From NCBI GenBank assembly GCA_030435675.1, contig CM059621.1, forward strand, positions 14,384,001 through 14,448,000: a stretch of 64,000 nucleotides of DNA, in the 5' to 3' direction. This document shows positions 12,551 through 24,341 of this stretch, in pieces; position 1 is the first letter of the stretch; every line of letters starts with the position of its first letter. Position numbers and translations under genes: made by a program. The stretch is from Steinernema hermaphroditum (Eukaryota > Nematoda > Chromadorea > Rhabditida > Steinernematidae). The notes beneath the pieces were generated by a model. That model was not told the origin of the DNA, made no database searches, and worked only from the letters and a program-made list of their open reading frames with translations.

Positions 12551-14570
12551 CTATACACAACTTTCCTTTTCGTCATTACTCCTCCGACTCACTGCAACAT
12601 GAGAAAGATGCTTTGTTGGATGTCGTTTAGGGTGTAGCACTTTGAGGCCTGTCGTCTTTAGTGCTTGTTTCTGTTCGCGGAAACTTCTTGAGGACGAATT
12701 TTCGCTACTTTCTCGATGCTGTCCCTTCGGCTGACATGACTGAGATAAAATGAATAAGGCTTCAGGCAAGGTAGAAGGATTATTGTCACCTAAACGGTAT
12801 AAAAGCCAGGGACGCATTCCTGCAAGAAAGACATGCACCTGTTTTTTACATATCGGAAGATCTATGAGCTTAAGACCTTTGTTGGTATTCGAGATTACCA
12901 CACGCTCTACACGAGCGGCAAACTCAATGAGAGTCTCATTGGCTCGTTGTGGGCAAAAGTCAAGAAAACGTATTCTCGCTTGTTTGCTCAGTTCTTCTCA
13001 ATACTGTTGAACTGTCTGGCTAAACGTTGAATAAGCCTTGTGAAGTATCTGTCTGGCTAAACGTTGAATAAGCCTTGTGAATAGATCAAGTAAGCTTAGT
13101 GATAGATCAAGTAAGCTTTTCCTCGCAAAAGAGAAATAAATTTTTGTTCCTGATCTTCTTGAGACCACTGTTGTGTTTTGGCAAGAGTAGTAAACTGAAT
13201 GTAAAAAACTCGTAAGTTCTGCTTTGTACCTAAACCGTGATAGGATCTCAGTGCTCGAGGTTCCGGAAAGCGCTGGATGTCTTCACGCTTTTGGTCAATA
13301 CGGCGAGTTTTTTGACTTTGTGATTTTGTACTTGGGTTTGGGATGTTTGTTGTACTTGCTGATAGAGTATTCGTCACGAAAGGAAGATCAAATGCTCCTA
13401 AGTGCAATGTGTTGGTTGGCCAATTAAAAGTGATAGAGCTTGTTAATGAGCTCAATATATCCGTGCCAATCAGAATATCTGTTGGGCTATTCTCGCCCTT
13501 TGATCGACAGAAGCACGGAATGCTGAAACATTACAGCAGAGAAGAGAGAAAACGACCTCCGGACACGCCGTGGGAAAACGCAGCCATCTGCTATACAGCC
13601 CGAGGAGCTCCGAGGAACAAAACGTAGTTTGAGTGATTAAGAACCGGTTACTATTCGTTGACAACGGCGCCGACATCTGAGGAAGAGAGTGAAGGGTCAT
13701 CCTCAATCGATAATCGCTACAAATCGCCGCAATCGATGCCAAATGACAAAGCCGCACAGTGCCATCAGGGTCACAGCGACAATATTCACCAACAACCACA
13801 AAAGAGCAACAGGTTGATGAAAGAAGAGCCAAACTAATTTTCACCAGCATCGCCCTGAGGATTGTTGGCAGTAAAAGAAAATCTTTTCGGAATCATTGGA
13901 CAATGTCGCGAAGCTACACTTTAAAGTCAAATCTATTCAGTCGAAGCATTTTTTAACTTTCGTCTGTTATATCAGTTTACTAACTTATCAACTTACTTTT
14001 ATTTTTCCGTATCAGAAATACCGGGTTTATAATGTCACCTCCGCCGTTTTTGCTCGCAATATTATAACTCTGATTCCCGCTTTCATCAAATTGGTCCCCC
14101 ATCCCTGTTTCAACACCTGGATGATCAATGCCAACGAAAAAAAATGTTACTTAACGCACCACACATAGTGAATGCCGCATTGGAGGCAAAAAAGAACGAG
14201 GGAGTCTTTTGAACCCTAAATATCCGATTTCTCTGTTCGTCTGCTCTCCCTCGCAGCGCTCCTTCTGAACAGTAGCAGTTTTATTGAAAGGGCGACTCGA
14301 GCTGAGATTGGCTTCGGTGATATTCGGCCTCCATGGTAGCCAAGCGGCCTCCATGGTAGCCGCCACAGTAATTCCACTGCTTTGAAAGAATCTCGTTCGG
14401 AACAACCTGATTGACCGGTAATAAGAGTACGGGGAGACACAATTCCCCGAGCGACGCGATTTCCCGCCACACTGGTGTTGAACTTTTGTTGAACCGATCC
14501 CGTCCAGTGCTCTTCTATTCGGAAAAGTGCCTTCCACAATTTCAAAAAAAAAACAACCGGAATGTATCAC
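12551..14570 (-). mobile_element. Degenerate LTR-retroelement fragment with gag capsid region
   Basis: Read on the - strand. 14570-14170 looks like an LTR/leader, with AATAAA-type signal and a GC-rich middle holding two direct copies of GCTACCATGGAGGCCG. Around 13480-13380 is a retropepsin-tail-like stretch (ILIGTDILSSL, then FNW and LHLGAF). 13455-12551 reads as a Ty3-type gag capsid across frameshifts, with LRGKAYLIYH, ARIRFLDFCPQRANETLIEF and VFLAGMRPWLLYRLGDNNP. Stops, frameshifts and two microduplications show it is dead. Protease-like sequence before gag is not the usual order, so two fragments may be joined. No pol was found. Confidence 0.6.
13012..13118. repeat. Two short tandem duplications inside the gag fossil
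   Basis: CTGTCTGGCTAAACGTTGAA and the following bases to TTGTGA occur twice with period 37 (13012-13043 and 13049-13080). ATAGATCAAGTAAGCTT occurs twice with period 21 (13081-13097 and 13102-13118). Each breaks the gag frame. Confidence 0.9.
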
Positions 14571-15347
14571 TGAAATAAACCTAAAAACGATTCTTACGAT
14601 ACTTTATCCTATTATATCCTGAGTCGAATTCAGCAAAAGGGGGTTAATCACCCAAAAACAAAAATGAATTGATTTTCTAACATGGAAAACGTGCAGCGCC
14701 TCAATTGCGCCTCAGAGAATATGTATACCGATAACAATAACAGCCATAGCAATGTTGGTGCGAATCTTATCGTATCGTAACCTGTTGCTTTTTTTTCTCG
14801 GAAAATTGGAGCGATTACTTGCAAGCAAAAATTAAATATCAACATTTGCAACCTCAGTTATTCAACACCACTTACAGTCGTAGATATGGTTGTGATCTGA
14901 CCTGTACAATTAAAAATGCGTTTGAGAAATCATGACTTGACCGATGAGGATTAGCAAAATTTTGCTAATTTACTCCAATCCACCACATGTACGGAATCAG
15001 AAGCCAAAAATCTCGCCTTTATGTACTTCACCGACTTTCACAATAATAACCGCAACACTCTTTCGCTTCGATGAGCAACAAGCCTATTTTATCCTACAAC
15101 AAAGGTGCGTACTGTTATAAAATACATGGTCAAATCTACCACAATGTACCCCAAAATATGTTGCCATCTACACAACAAGAACCGACCCACGGCCAGTTGT
15201 ATTTTATCGATTCTGACGAGGCAAATGGCATTAGGATGAGACACAAAGCTAACCGAGAAGTGCTCTCCTCTCCTAATATCATTCACCATTGAGATTATTT
15301 CCAGGGACAATGCATTTGCCTCAAAGTATATGGTTTAAGTTCCTCCA

Positions 15348-15560
15348 AGACTTGATTGACTTGACTTGACTTCATTCACGACTCAAAGGCATTTCGCTTT
15401 GCATGACACCGAATAATAGACAAACAGAGGATGTCTCATTGCTGCAGGCTTCATCCTTGGCGTAGCGGTGATGTCGAGCCGGTCGTAGACGGCGCGCTTC
15501 ACGGGGCCTCTGCGAATCGGCAAAACTTCGGAAATGGCGGTGGAACATCTTCTTCACGGG
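15348..15560 (+). repeat. Interspersed repeat family A, copy 2
   Basis: Second copy of the 3752-3965 element, same orientation, about 75% identical by eye. The flanks 14571-15347 and 15561-15900 show no gene; short frames there have no recognisable product. Confidence 0.7.
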
Positions 15561-15944
15561 CGTTTGGACCACTGGGGTAGCTTCGGGGCTCGCATCTTAG
15601 GCTTGTTGTTTTAGATATTTCGACCAAAAAACGAAAGTGATCTATTTCCCCACCGTTTACGACTGCGCCACTTTTATTGCCTCCACTCTAGTGATAAGTG
15701 ATTACAGACCCAAGAACGCTGTATCGCATCTATTTTTGAATTTTATCAATTATGTTTTTGTAGTTCCTGTTTTGAGCGTCAAAAACCGAAAAATCACAAA
15801 TCTTGACGTCATGCTTACAGTCACGCCGCCGTCACACCACCCGATATCACAACGGATTAACACCCTAAAGGAGAGTCGCGTTGTAGTCTATCACCGCCTG
15901 TGCCGATCTCTGCAGTTTCTCCCTCGTAAACATTCCCCTCTCTC

Positions 15945-16218
15945 TGATAACGCCTGATCTCTTCTTCTAGTCTACCAGCTCGGGTCAATCGCCTCCACTC
16001 GGCGGCGTTCTTTAGTGCCTACAATGTACACACAATTTCTGCACAAAAGCAATCGTCGAAAGTACAAACGCGTAAACGGCGACGACTGCGTTGCAACGCG
16101 AGAATTCCGAAGCGAAATCGTCCCTCCGGGAGAGGAGATCGAAGAGCGTCGCCGCGACTTCGCGATTATCTGTGCTTTACGACTTTTTAGGGGTGCGCAC
16201 ATGTTCAACGCTGATAAG
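15945..16218 (+). promoter_or_regulatory. GATA-type sites upstream of the sphingomyelinase gene
   Basis: TGATAA at 15945-15950, TTATCT (inverted) at 16166-16171 and CTGATAAG at 16211-16218, the last 74 bp upstream of the ATG. CTGATAAG is the known core of nematode intestinal ELT-2-type sites. Intestinal expression of the downstream gene is inferred, not shown. Confidence 0.4.
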
Positions 16219-16291
16219 GAAGCTGCTTGGAGAGGGCTTAACAAAAGCGCCGGCGCTGGAGGGGCGAAGACACTTTCGCCGGAGCGAAGCC

Positions 16292-19200
16292 ATGCGATCG
16301 TCGCTTCTTCTCGTCGCCCTCGTGGCTGTTTTCGCTTTCGGCTATGCCGCCGTTATCCCTGCTGAGGAGCCCACCCTGAACAAGGGAACTGTGAGTTATC
16401 CCAAAATCTATTCAAACAAGGATTCTATGAACCTGTGGCAAACCTGGGTCACATGAATCTTTGGCAAAAATTAAAAGTAGATGGTTAGTGTTTATCCAAT
16501 CATTGCGACTGCTTATGTCAAAATCAACAAAATGAAACGCACAAAAAAATGAGTAAATTGAACAATTCTCAATTCAAAACTGGAAACTAGCTGCGTTCAC
16601 AGTTACGGACAGCTACGTCCAAAAATTTTTTGTTTATATCCCGCATAAAATGTGATTTTCTGTTTAAAAATTAAGTCGAAACATTGTGTTTGCTTGGACT
16701 ACTTTCATACTGATTTTGAACGAAGTGACAAAAATGTTGCCTTATAAAAAATTTAATCATTATTCACTGATAAGCAATCAGTAATAAAAAAAAAAAAAAA
16801 ATTAAGTCGAATTTTACTTTTACTTTTATGCAAACCACAAAACGTACCATCGATTGCAATGTGAAATGAACGATTCCCCATTTTTCTGGGCACATGGCAG
16901 GACCAATCTGACCATAATGTCAGATATTGAAATGCGGATTATTCCCAATTTTCGAATTTTATCAAACAATTCACTAAGAACAAGAACAAAGAAGAAAAGG
17001 CAAACAGGTTCTGCAACCCCGCAAAAATTCTACTTCTATATTTCTTAGGGGCTCTTCATACTGAACTACTCGAAATATTGCTTGAAATTGAAGGGCTTGC
17101 CTTATTGCCACAAAAATTGAAACTAATAGCTGTAGTTTTTTGAGAATACTATGTAGTCCTATTCAAAAACTAAGCCAAAAAATGAGTTGCTTTCAACTAC
17201 TACTCCTCTCCCCAACACTATCGAAAAAAAAGCGAAAAAAAAAGCATGCAAAAATTCTACTTTTTTGTTTCTAAGAGGCCCATCATAGTGAACAACCCGA
17301 ATGATTTCTAGAGATCGAAGGATGAGCCCTAATTCTGGCATAATTCTTTTAAATGTTTCTTTTCGACTTTTTAGTTCACTTTATTTGAGCCTGTTGAACT
17401 TTAAACGACACATAGGAGGCATGGATCACTCGAGAATGGAGGATCATAAGCTCTGTGCTATTTCTTCTATGACTCATGCCTCAAATCGTTGTGGCATCGG
17501 CTCAAAGAATCGACTCACCAGTCTTGAATCGTACTTTTTTGTTCACAAACCCAAAAATAAAAAAAAAAGAATCACCTTGTATCATAAAGGTAAAGATTGT
17601 CTTACTGCAAAAATTTACATACCAATCACGCATATTATAGTACAATATTTCCTGAATTTTAGTTCCTCTACATGATGCAGAAGAGTATCCACAAGTCGAA
17701 GTCCTCCAACCACTGGTACTGTTTCCCGTGCAAGGTGGCCGTCGACGCCGTTCAGAACATGATCAAGAACGGAAAGACCGATAGCGAAATCGACGACTTC
17801 CTCATGTAATCACCACTTTCTATTTCATTTTTCCAAAACATCACTTCAGTGGAACGTGCAAAGCACTCGCCGTCGAGCAGCCCTACGTGTGCGAACACAT
17901 CATCAAGGCCTTCTCGGGCGAGATCTACTACACTCTCGAGAGACTCAACCACAGCAGCGAAGAACTCTGCGGCTTTTTCGGATGCTTCGGCGGTCTGGAT
18001 GCTCTGGATATGCCCTGGAACATCTCCATCCCTGACAACAAGCCTGCAGTCAAGCCATGGCCTACCGTTCCCGCCAACAAGCCAACTCTCCGTGTCCTTC
18101 ACCTTTCTGACATCCACATCGACCACGGATACGTCGAGGGAAGCGAAGCCGACTGCACTAACCACCACGGACCTCTGAACACTTATGCTTACTGTTGCCG
18201 TGCCTACAAGACTGACCGTCCCAATGACCGTAAGTGTTCTTTCCGGGAACTAAAACTAAACACTATGGGAAGACATGCTTCCCTACATTTCTCAATGTCT
18301 CTTTAGTGCAGCTTTTTCAAAGCATATTTGATATTAAATGTAACTTATCGCAGAAACGTAACGGTCTTTATGATTGCTAATTCTCATCGAGACAAAAATT
18401 CTAAACAAGAACTCATTTTTAAGGATAACATTTCCTCAAAAACGTGTCCAATGATCATATGCGAATCACGAATATTAGAAAAGCTCGGTATTTAAATAAG
18501 CAAAAATTTTAATAACGCATAAAATTAGCAGCTTGTGTGTAGTAAGTATTGTATGTAATTTGATGCTTGCTTTTGATTCGATGCTTGCTTTTCAATGCAT
18601 TTGGCAAATTTGTATGTGCTGAATTTACATAAATACGGGAAGCCAGTGACCAAGTGATCTGATACCAATATGACATGATATAGAGTTCAGAATTACAATT
18701 AGCTCTGTGGAGTTACTAACCTTCGATCAGATACGAAAAACTATATTTTGTGACCTTTGTAATGGGTAATGCAAGAGTGCGGACAGCCGCTCTGCAAGTT
18801 GCCATGAAATCAACGATTTCTTTCTTAGAAAAGCTTAGAAATACCTGTTTCAATTAGCAAAAATTGAAAAACTTTTGAAAAATTCGCTGCTTTTGAAACA
18901 TTTTGACCTAATTTTAAACGTATTATTTATAGTTTTGAGAATCTTGACTGCCAAAAATTCAAATCAATAATGGCAGGGTACAGTCAGCATTTTGATCCGA
19001 AGACCAAAAAGGATATTTTGCGATCTATTTTGAGAAAGAGAAAAGAAAAAGAAAGAAGAAAAAGTGCGCACGGCTCCGATCCATCACGATCGAGCTCAGC
19101 CAGCTCTACCTCCCGAAAGTGCCGCCCGCTTCTGCTTTCAAATCTACCGTATTTGGAAAATATATTCACCTAGCCAGCTAGACTTTTAGTACAAAGTTCT

Positions 19201-20939
19201 TGTCCGCACTCTCGCTATATGAGATCGCAAAATAAATCTGTAAATCCATAAATCTAGTTACCGACCTAGTTAGAGTGCACTTCTGAAACCACTTCTCTCA
19301 AAACTGACTTTTCAGCCGTCAAAGTGCCCGCCGGAAAATGGGGAGCTCCCTTCAAGTGCGACATCCCCTACCGTATGTTCGACATCGCCATGAAGCAGAT
19401 CGCTCAGAAAGAACCCAACGTAAGTGGTTCTTGGTCTCAACACGAAAACAGAAAATGTCACTTTAGCTCGACTACATCCTCATCACCGGCGATCTGGAAT
19501 CTCACAACATCTGGGACTACACCCGCAACGAGCACACCACCAACATCGAGAACGTCACCGCCGCCCTTCTCGAGTACTTCCCAAACACCAAGATCTACCA
19601 GGCCATCGGAAACCACGAGGGCGTACCCATGGACTCCATGGCTCCGCACACCCTTCCCGACTACAAGACCCGAGGACCCCAGTGGCTCTACAGCATCTTG
19701 GCCAACGCCTGGAGTAACTGGATCCCCAAGGACGCCGTCAAAGATGTTCAATAGTAATACTAACTACCCACCAACCGTACTCACGTGCTCTTTTCAGCCG
19801 AGCCAGCTACTCGATCCGTCCGTTCCCAGGCCTTAAGATCATCTCCATCAACACCATCTACTGCTCCACCTTCAACTTGTGAGATACACCATGAGAACAG
19901 TCTGAAGAACCTCCCTTTCAGCTATATCTACTTGAACCAGGCCGACCCCGACGGTACCATGTCCTGGATCATCAAGGAGCTCGAAGAGTCCGAGAAGATC
20001 GGCGAGAAGGTCCACCTGATCAGTCACATTCCCAACGGCGCCGACTACTGCCTCAAGGGATGGTCCGAGAACTTCTACAAGGTCGTCAACCGCTTCGAGG
20101 ACACCATCGCCGCCCAGTTCTATGGACACACCCATCAGGATCACTTCCAGGTAAATATGAGCAGCTAAAAGTCAATGACTAGGAAAGGTCATGGCTAATT
20201 TCACGGTAAATAGAAAATAACCGAAACACTAAAACATTGAGGAACATGACTGCAAAAATTCGAGAGCAGCTTTATTAACTGGTCCATATGAGCATCCCTA
20301 AAAGAATGCCTCTTGTTGATCAAAAAACTCTATTATTTTTTATCTGTTTTTGGTATATAATGACTAGGAAAGACATGGCTAATTTCACGATATCGACAAT
20401 CGGAATTTGATTTTCGAAAAAAATGGATAATAGTAAAAGTAAACCAGCATGGCCACAAAAATTCGCCAAAACTAAACCGATATGTATTCCAGGTCTTCTA
20501 CGAGAACGGTGACGTCAACGGCCGCCCCACCCACTTCAACTGGATCTCCCCCTCGCTGACCACCTACAGCGACAACATGCCCTCCTACCGTATCTACACC
20601 ATTGACGGCAACTACGAAGGCAGCACCTACACCGTCATCGACGCCGACACCTACTACGCCAACCTCACCGAGGCCTATGCCACCGGAAAAGATCCCGAAT
20701 TCGTGCACGAGTACAACACCCGCGAGGCGTACGGCATGAAGGACCTCTCGCCCGCCTCCTGGAACGACCTCACCAATCGCTTCAAGACCGACGACGACCT
20801 CTTCCACAAGTTCCTCCAGTACTACTACCGCGACCACAAGGACCAGATCTGTGGACTGGAGTGCCGCAACGAGTACGTCTGCGACATGAAGTCCGCCAAG
20901 AGCTTCTCGAGCAAGCAGTTCTGCAACGAACTTATCTAA
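16292..20939 (+). CDS. Secreted acid sphingomyelinase (sphingomyelin phosphodiesterase)
   Basis: Hydrolyses sphingomyelin to ceramide and phosphocholine in lysosomes or outside the cell. Exons 16292-16390, 17663-17805, 17850-18229, 19316-19419, 19467-19753, 19798-19878, 19922-20150 and 20493-20939 give 589 residues, close to the family norm of about 600. A signal peptide (MRSSLLLVALVAVFAFGYA) is followed by a saposin-B domain (about 51-126, with WYCFPC, CEHI and CGFFGC) and a metallophosphoesterase domain: HLSDIHID (D168, H170), ITGDLESH (D251), GNHE (N291, H292), SHIP, GHTH (433-436). A Cys-rich C-terminus (CGLECRNEYVC) follows. All metal ligands are present. AATAAA at 20991-20996. C. elegans has asm-1 to asm-3; which one this matches was not resolved. 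Introns carry 14 sense-strand CAAAAAT words. Confidence 0.96.
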
Positions 20940-22085
20940 ACACTCAATATGATCTGAAATGCGTGATGCGAACAAAAAGATAAATGCGAAAATAAAAAAC
21001 TGAATAATTTTTGACTGCAGTGTAACTTTGTGCCGCTCTGTACCGTAATTGGTAACTTGCATAGCGCAATGCCGTTGATTAAACGGCTAACACTGGAACT
21101 TGTTGTCGTTGGATTTTCTTCCGATTTTTGCATCCAAAGTTTCGAAATCTGAATTCACAAGTGTAGATCAATTATTTAACTATTCTATGCGCACTGGTGG
21201 ACAAAATTTAGCCACCGATACATATTCGAGCTTATTCTGTCCATGTATGCTCCAGCCGCTGCGTGTGATATTCCATCTCTGGTCGTGACTATCTTCCTCG
21301 AGTGCTAAGTCATCGGAATTCGAAATCAAACCTATCACGCCAATAATAAAACATAAAATAAAGCGGGGATAAAAAACTGCATGTCACCGTTTAAACTTTC
21401 AAGGCCTTCAAGCAATCTCTTTCTCCGCGATCCTCTGAATTTATATTCGTGTTATCTACGGAGAAACGCCGTTTTAGATTGGTGCATTCCTGTTTCTGCA
21501 AGCATCATATTATCATCAGAGCGGCTGAGAGTTTCAGTGATGCTTCGGCTCCACATAACGGCACTGCTGCTCGGGCAGATGTTGGAACGACGTCTCTCTA
21601 GTGTTCCAGGCCTTCTGGGAGCGCGGCCGATCATTGCGGGCAACATGAAAGGTAGGAGGTCCCTCAGGAGGTCACGTTCACTCAACTCATATCTGGGAGA
21701 GCGAACGGACGATCCGACCGATACAAATGAAAGAACCTGTATCTGCATATAAAGGATTTAATTTCCCAAATTTGAGGTGATCAGGGAAAAAGACAACGAA
21801 AAAGGAGATGAGAAAAATTTAAGAGCAGGCAGCCGAAATGCAAAAAAGTAGAGTGCACACAAACATGCACCTGCCCCGAAGATTGGTCTCCACTCCGTTT
21901 CGCAGATTCAACCTCTTCCCCGCTTCGATGCCCGCACAATATAATGAGGTTGTCGTGTTCTATCATAATGGTATGCGAAGCTAGAAAATGGTCGGTGTCA
22001 TTTTGTGATTTAAAAATTGTTCGATAAGCAAAAGATTCAAAAGTTGAACACATTCAGTTTAAGATAAACCAATACCAAAAATTAA
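20940..22085. other. Intergenic region without a recognised gene
   Basis: Sphingomyelinase 3' UTR followed by AT-rich DNA. 21380-21760 is more GC-rich and open in short frames on both strands (about 123 and 98 codons), but neither product is recognisable and no splice context supports them. Confidence 0.5.
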
Positions 22086-22592
22086 AAGAGAACGCCGACC
22101 GACCGTGTGATAACTTCGGCATCCGGAAAACTCATACATGCCACAGGGTTTGCCAATTTGACCAAACCAGACGCTCACAGAGCGACCGGAGGGACCGACC
22201 GCTCGCCACCGCGACACGAGTGAGAATCGACAAGTGCGTCGGTACCGGTTGTTGAGTGTGTTATTCAACTTCAAAGAAACGGCTAAAGGCAAAAATGAGA
22301 CCGCAGCAAGCAAAAATTGTTCGATGACCACGAGATTCGGAAGTTGAGTATTCCGTTTACGATAACCTCCTGCAACCAAAAATCTATGTCGAAAGACCTA
22401 AATTTAGAGAAAAGAAAAAAGCGACATTACATTTACCCAGAAGTGCGTCTTATCGGTCATAAGGCAACTGTGAACAAACGGCTAAGGGAACTCGATGCTG
22501 CAACCAAAAATTGTTCGATAAGCAAACGCTTCAGAAGTTGAACGTTATGTGTTGACTGCAAAAATCTAAATTTAGAAGTTGAACGGCGTTCA
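22015..22592 (+). repeat. Degenerate local repeats (AAAATTGTTCGAT...GAAGTTGA)
   Basis: Three units reading AAAATTGTTCGAT followed by a purine-rich stretch and then AAGTTGA start near 22013, 22313 and 22506. A fourth partial unit (AAAATCTAAATTTAGAAGTTGAAC) lies near 22560. Interspersed repeat B copy 2 sits between the first and second. Confidence 0.6.
22087..22240 (+). repeat. Interspersed repeat family B, copy 2
   Basis: Same orientation as 4034-4240 and about 85% identical by eye. Family A is not adjacent here, so A and B can move or survive separately. Confidence 0.75.
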
Positions 22593-23707
22593 GAATATAT
22601 GATTTTTCAGAATGACATAAAGACAGAACTTGACGTGATCGACGGCGGAATACAGCAATAAAAGTAGCCAAAATTTTTATGGTGATGACATGCAAATCTC
22701 CCACCCACTCTGATCGTATACGGTAATGAATAATTAATGGAAAGCCACTATATGTGGTTTTACGTTTCCTAGAAACGGTTGTCGTCTCCAAAACAGTGAA
22801 ATGCCCGACGTTCGATCATCCGCCTGATAGGCAAAAGACCTCAACTTCTTTAAAGTTTAGAGAACATTCACTTCTGAGAATTGGAGATTCTGAAAATAAA
22901 CTACTTCCTTTGATATTTCACCGCAGACGCTCTGTCCTTAGGAAGCACAAATTGGAGCGTCTATCTTGGCTACAAAATAGACAGTATGTTTGTCGAAATT
23001 ATACGTAGATTGTTCTGCAGGATTACACCAAAACATTCCATCCTCGCATCATTCACGTCGGAAGCGCACCCTTAATCCCAACGGACTCATAACTCTCCCG
23101 TTGAGAGACTCTTATCTTCGCGTGGGAGTTTCCCAAAAAAGAAAAATTCTGTTTGGGAAATCTCGTGAGCTTCTCGTAGTCTGACTCCCGAGAACCTCAG
23201 TTTCGTGAGCTCTTCCTTCTGAAGATCCATCGGGACATTTAAGTAGCTCGTAGCAAGCCTCTAACGTCGTGTGTGGTCGCCGAACCCCGAACCTCAAGCC
23301 CCCGGGTTTGAGTCCGGTCCCGGCCAGATTTCGTTCTCCCATGGGATCGGCCACTCCGAGTGTGTGTCCGCTCGAGAGTGTCTTCTTCCCAGCAATCGTC
23401 ACCGCCATGGATATGCGGTCAGGATCTGACCGTAAGTCGAGGTGCTGGAACCCTAACCTTCACAATTCATCTTCGCTTCCAGTTGACATGCTCAACTGCC
23501 ACAGTCCCTATCCATATCCTTTATATTCCCCTTAGAATCTGTCCACTGTCTAATTCGTCTTCGCATCCATTTCATCGGAGCTCTACTAATTATTCCCTCG
23601 AAAGGGCGTGGGACTATAAAAATTATGGCGCCGAAGGTTCCTAAAAGGATTGTCAAAAAAGTGATTCAAATTTATGGCTTCATTAGCGACGTCTAATTGG
23701 GGGTCCT
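22592..23707 (+). repeat. Outer inverted repeat, left arm (1.1 kb)
   Basis: Reverse complement of 28014-29105. Long stretches are near-identical (around 22740-23010 and 23590-23707); the middle is more diverged. The left arm carries a 30-bp insertion near 22640 relative to the right. Both arms contain a tRNA T-arm-like segment (GGGTTTGAGTCCGG near 23310). The 84-codon frame identical in both arms has no ATG and is not taken as a gene. Confidence 0.9.
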
Positions 23708-24155
23708 TCTGATATGCTTCCTCCTATATTTACGTTTTTATCGTCTTCTCAATCTGCAGAACCCCCGCGTTCTTCGAAATTCCATCGAAACTAATTTTAA
23801 ATGCCGTCACAGAACGTCAGTTCTTGTTTTCTTTTCTCCCTCTCCGCCCTCGTGCTCTTCTCTAAAGTATCTCCGCTAAATGGCGTGTGATGACAAAAGA
23901 TTATGACGACGAGGGTTCTTAAAAAGGATTTTTAAAGATAGCAAAACATCATTATTTAAAACGCCATTTCGGAAATCACATTCGATATTCGTCCGAAATT
24001 TACTCTTAAGATAGTGTGAGATTGATTGGATTCGCAGGGAAACCCTCAAAGTATTATCAAAACTATCGTGAATTAAAACCTAAAGAGATATATTGTTCCG
24101 GGCGAGTGGACGACCTGATCGATCGGTGTGAACACAAATGAAGGGGGAAGAGCTT

Positions 24156-24341
24156 ACAAAGGGACCGAAATAATAATTCGCATTGTATGTGCAAAAGCGG
24201 ATCATATGTCGGTCATATTATCTCTTGGAAGAAATTCTTCCAGCGCCATGATAGCTCAGTTGGGAGAGCGTTAGACTGAAGATCTAAAGGTCGCCGGTTC
24301 GATCCCGGCTCGTGGCATTTTTCAAGTTTTTTTGCAGCTAC
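24156..24341 (+). repeat. Inner inverted repeat, left arm with tRNA-Phe
   Basis: Inverted match to 26346-26526, covering tRNA-Phe plus about 90 bp upstream (ACAAAGGGACCGAAATAA, CATATTATCTCTTGG) and the T-rich tail. Confidence 0.85.
24245..24317 (+). tRNA. tRNA-Phe (GAA)
   Basis: 73 nt. Acceptor stem GCCATGA/TCGTGGC, D-arm GCTCAGTTGGGAGAGC, anticodon loop CTGAAGA with GAA, T-arm GCCGGTTCGATCCCGGC, discriminator A, followed by TTTTT as Pol III terminator. No intron. A matching gene lies inverted at 26368-26440. Confidence 0.95.

Noticed and set aside
12900..13130. Short direct repeats as a CRISPR array
   Set aside because: Only two units each, inside a decayed gag frame, and the genome is eukaryotic.
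20472..21062. 196-codon - strand open frame
   Set aside because: Antisense shadow of the last sphingomyelinase exon, produced by its GC-rich third positions.
22754..23008. 84-codon frame identical in both outer inverted-repeat arms
   Set aside because: It starts without an ATG, and identity is explained by the recent DNA duplication; no domain is seen.
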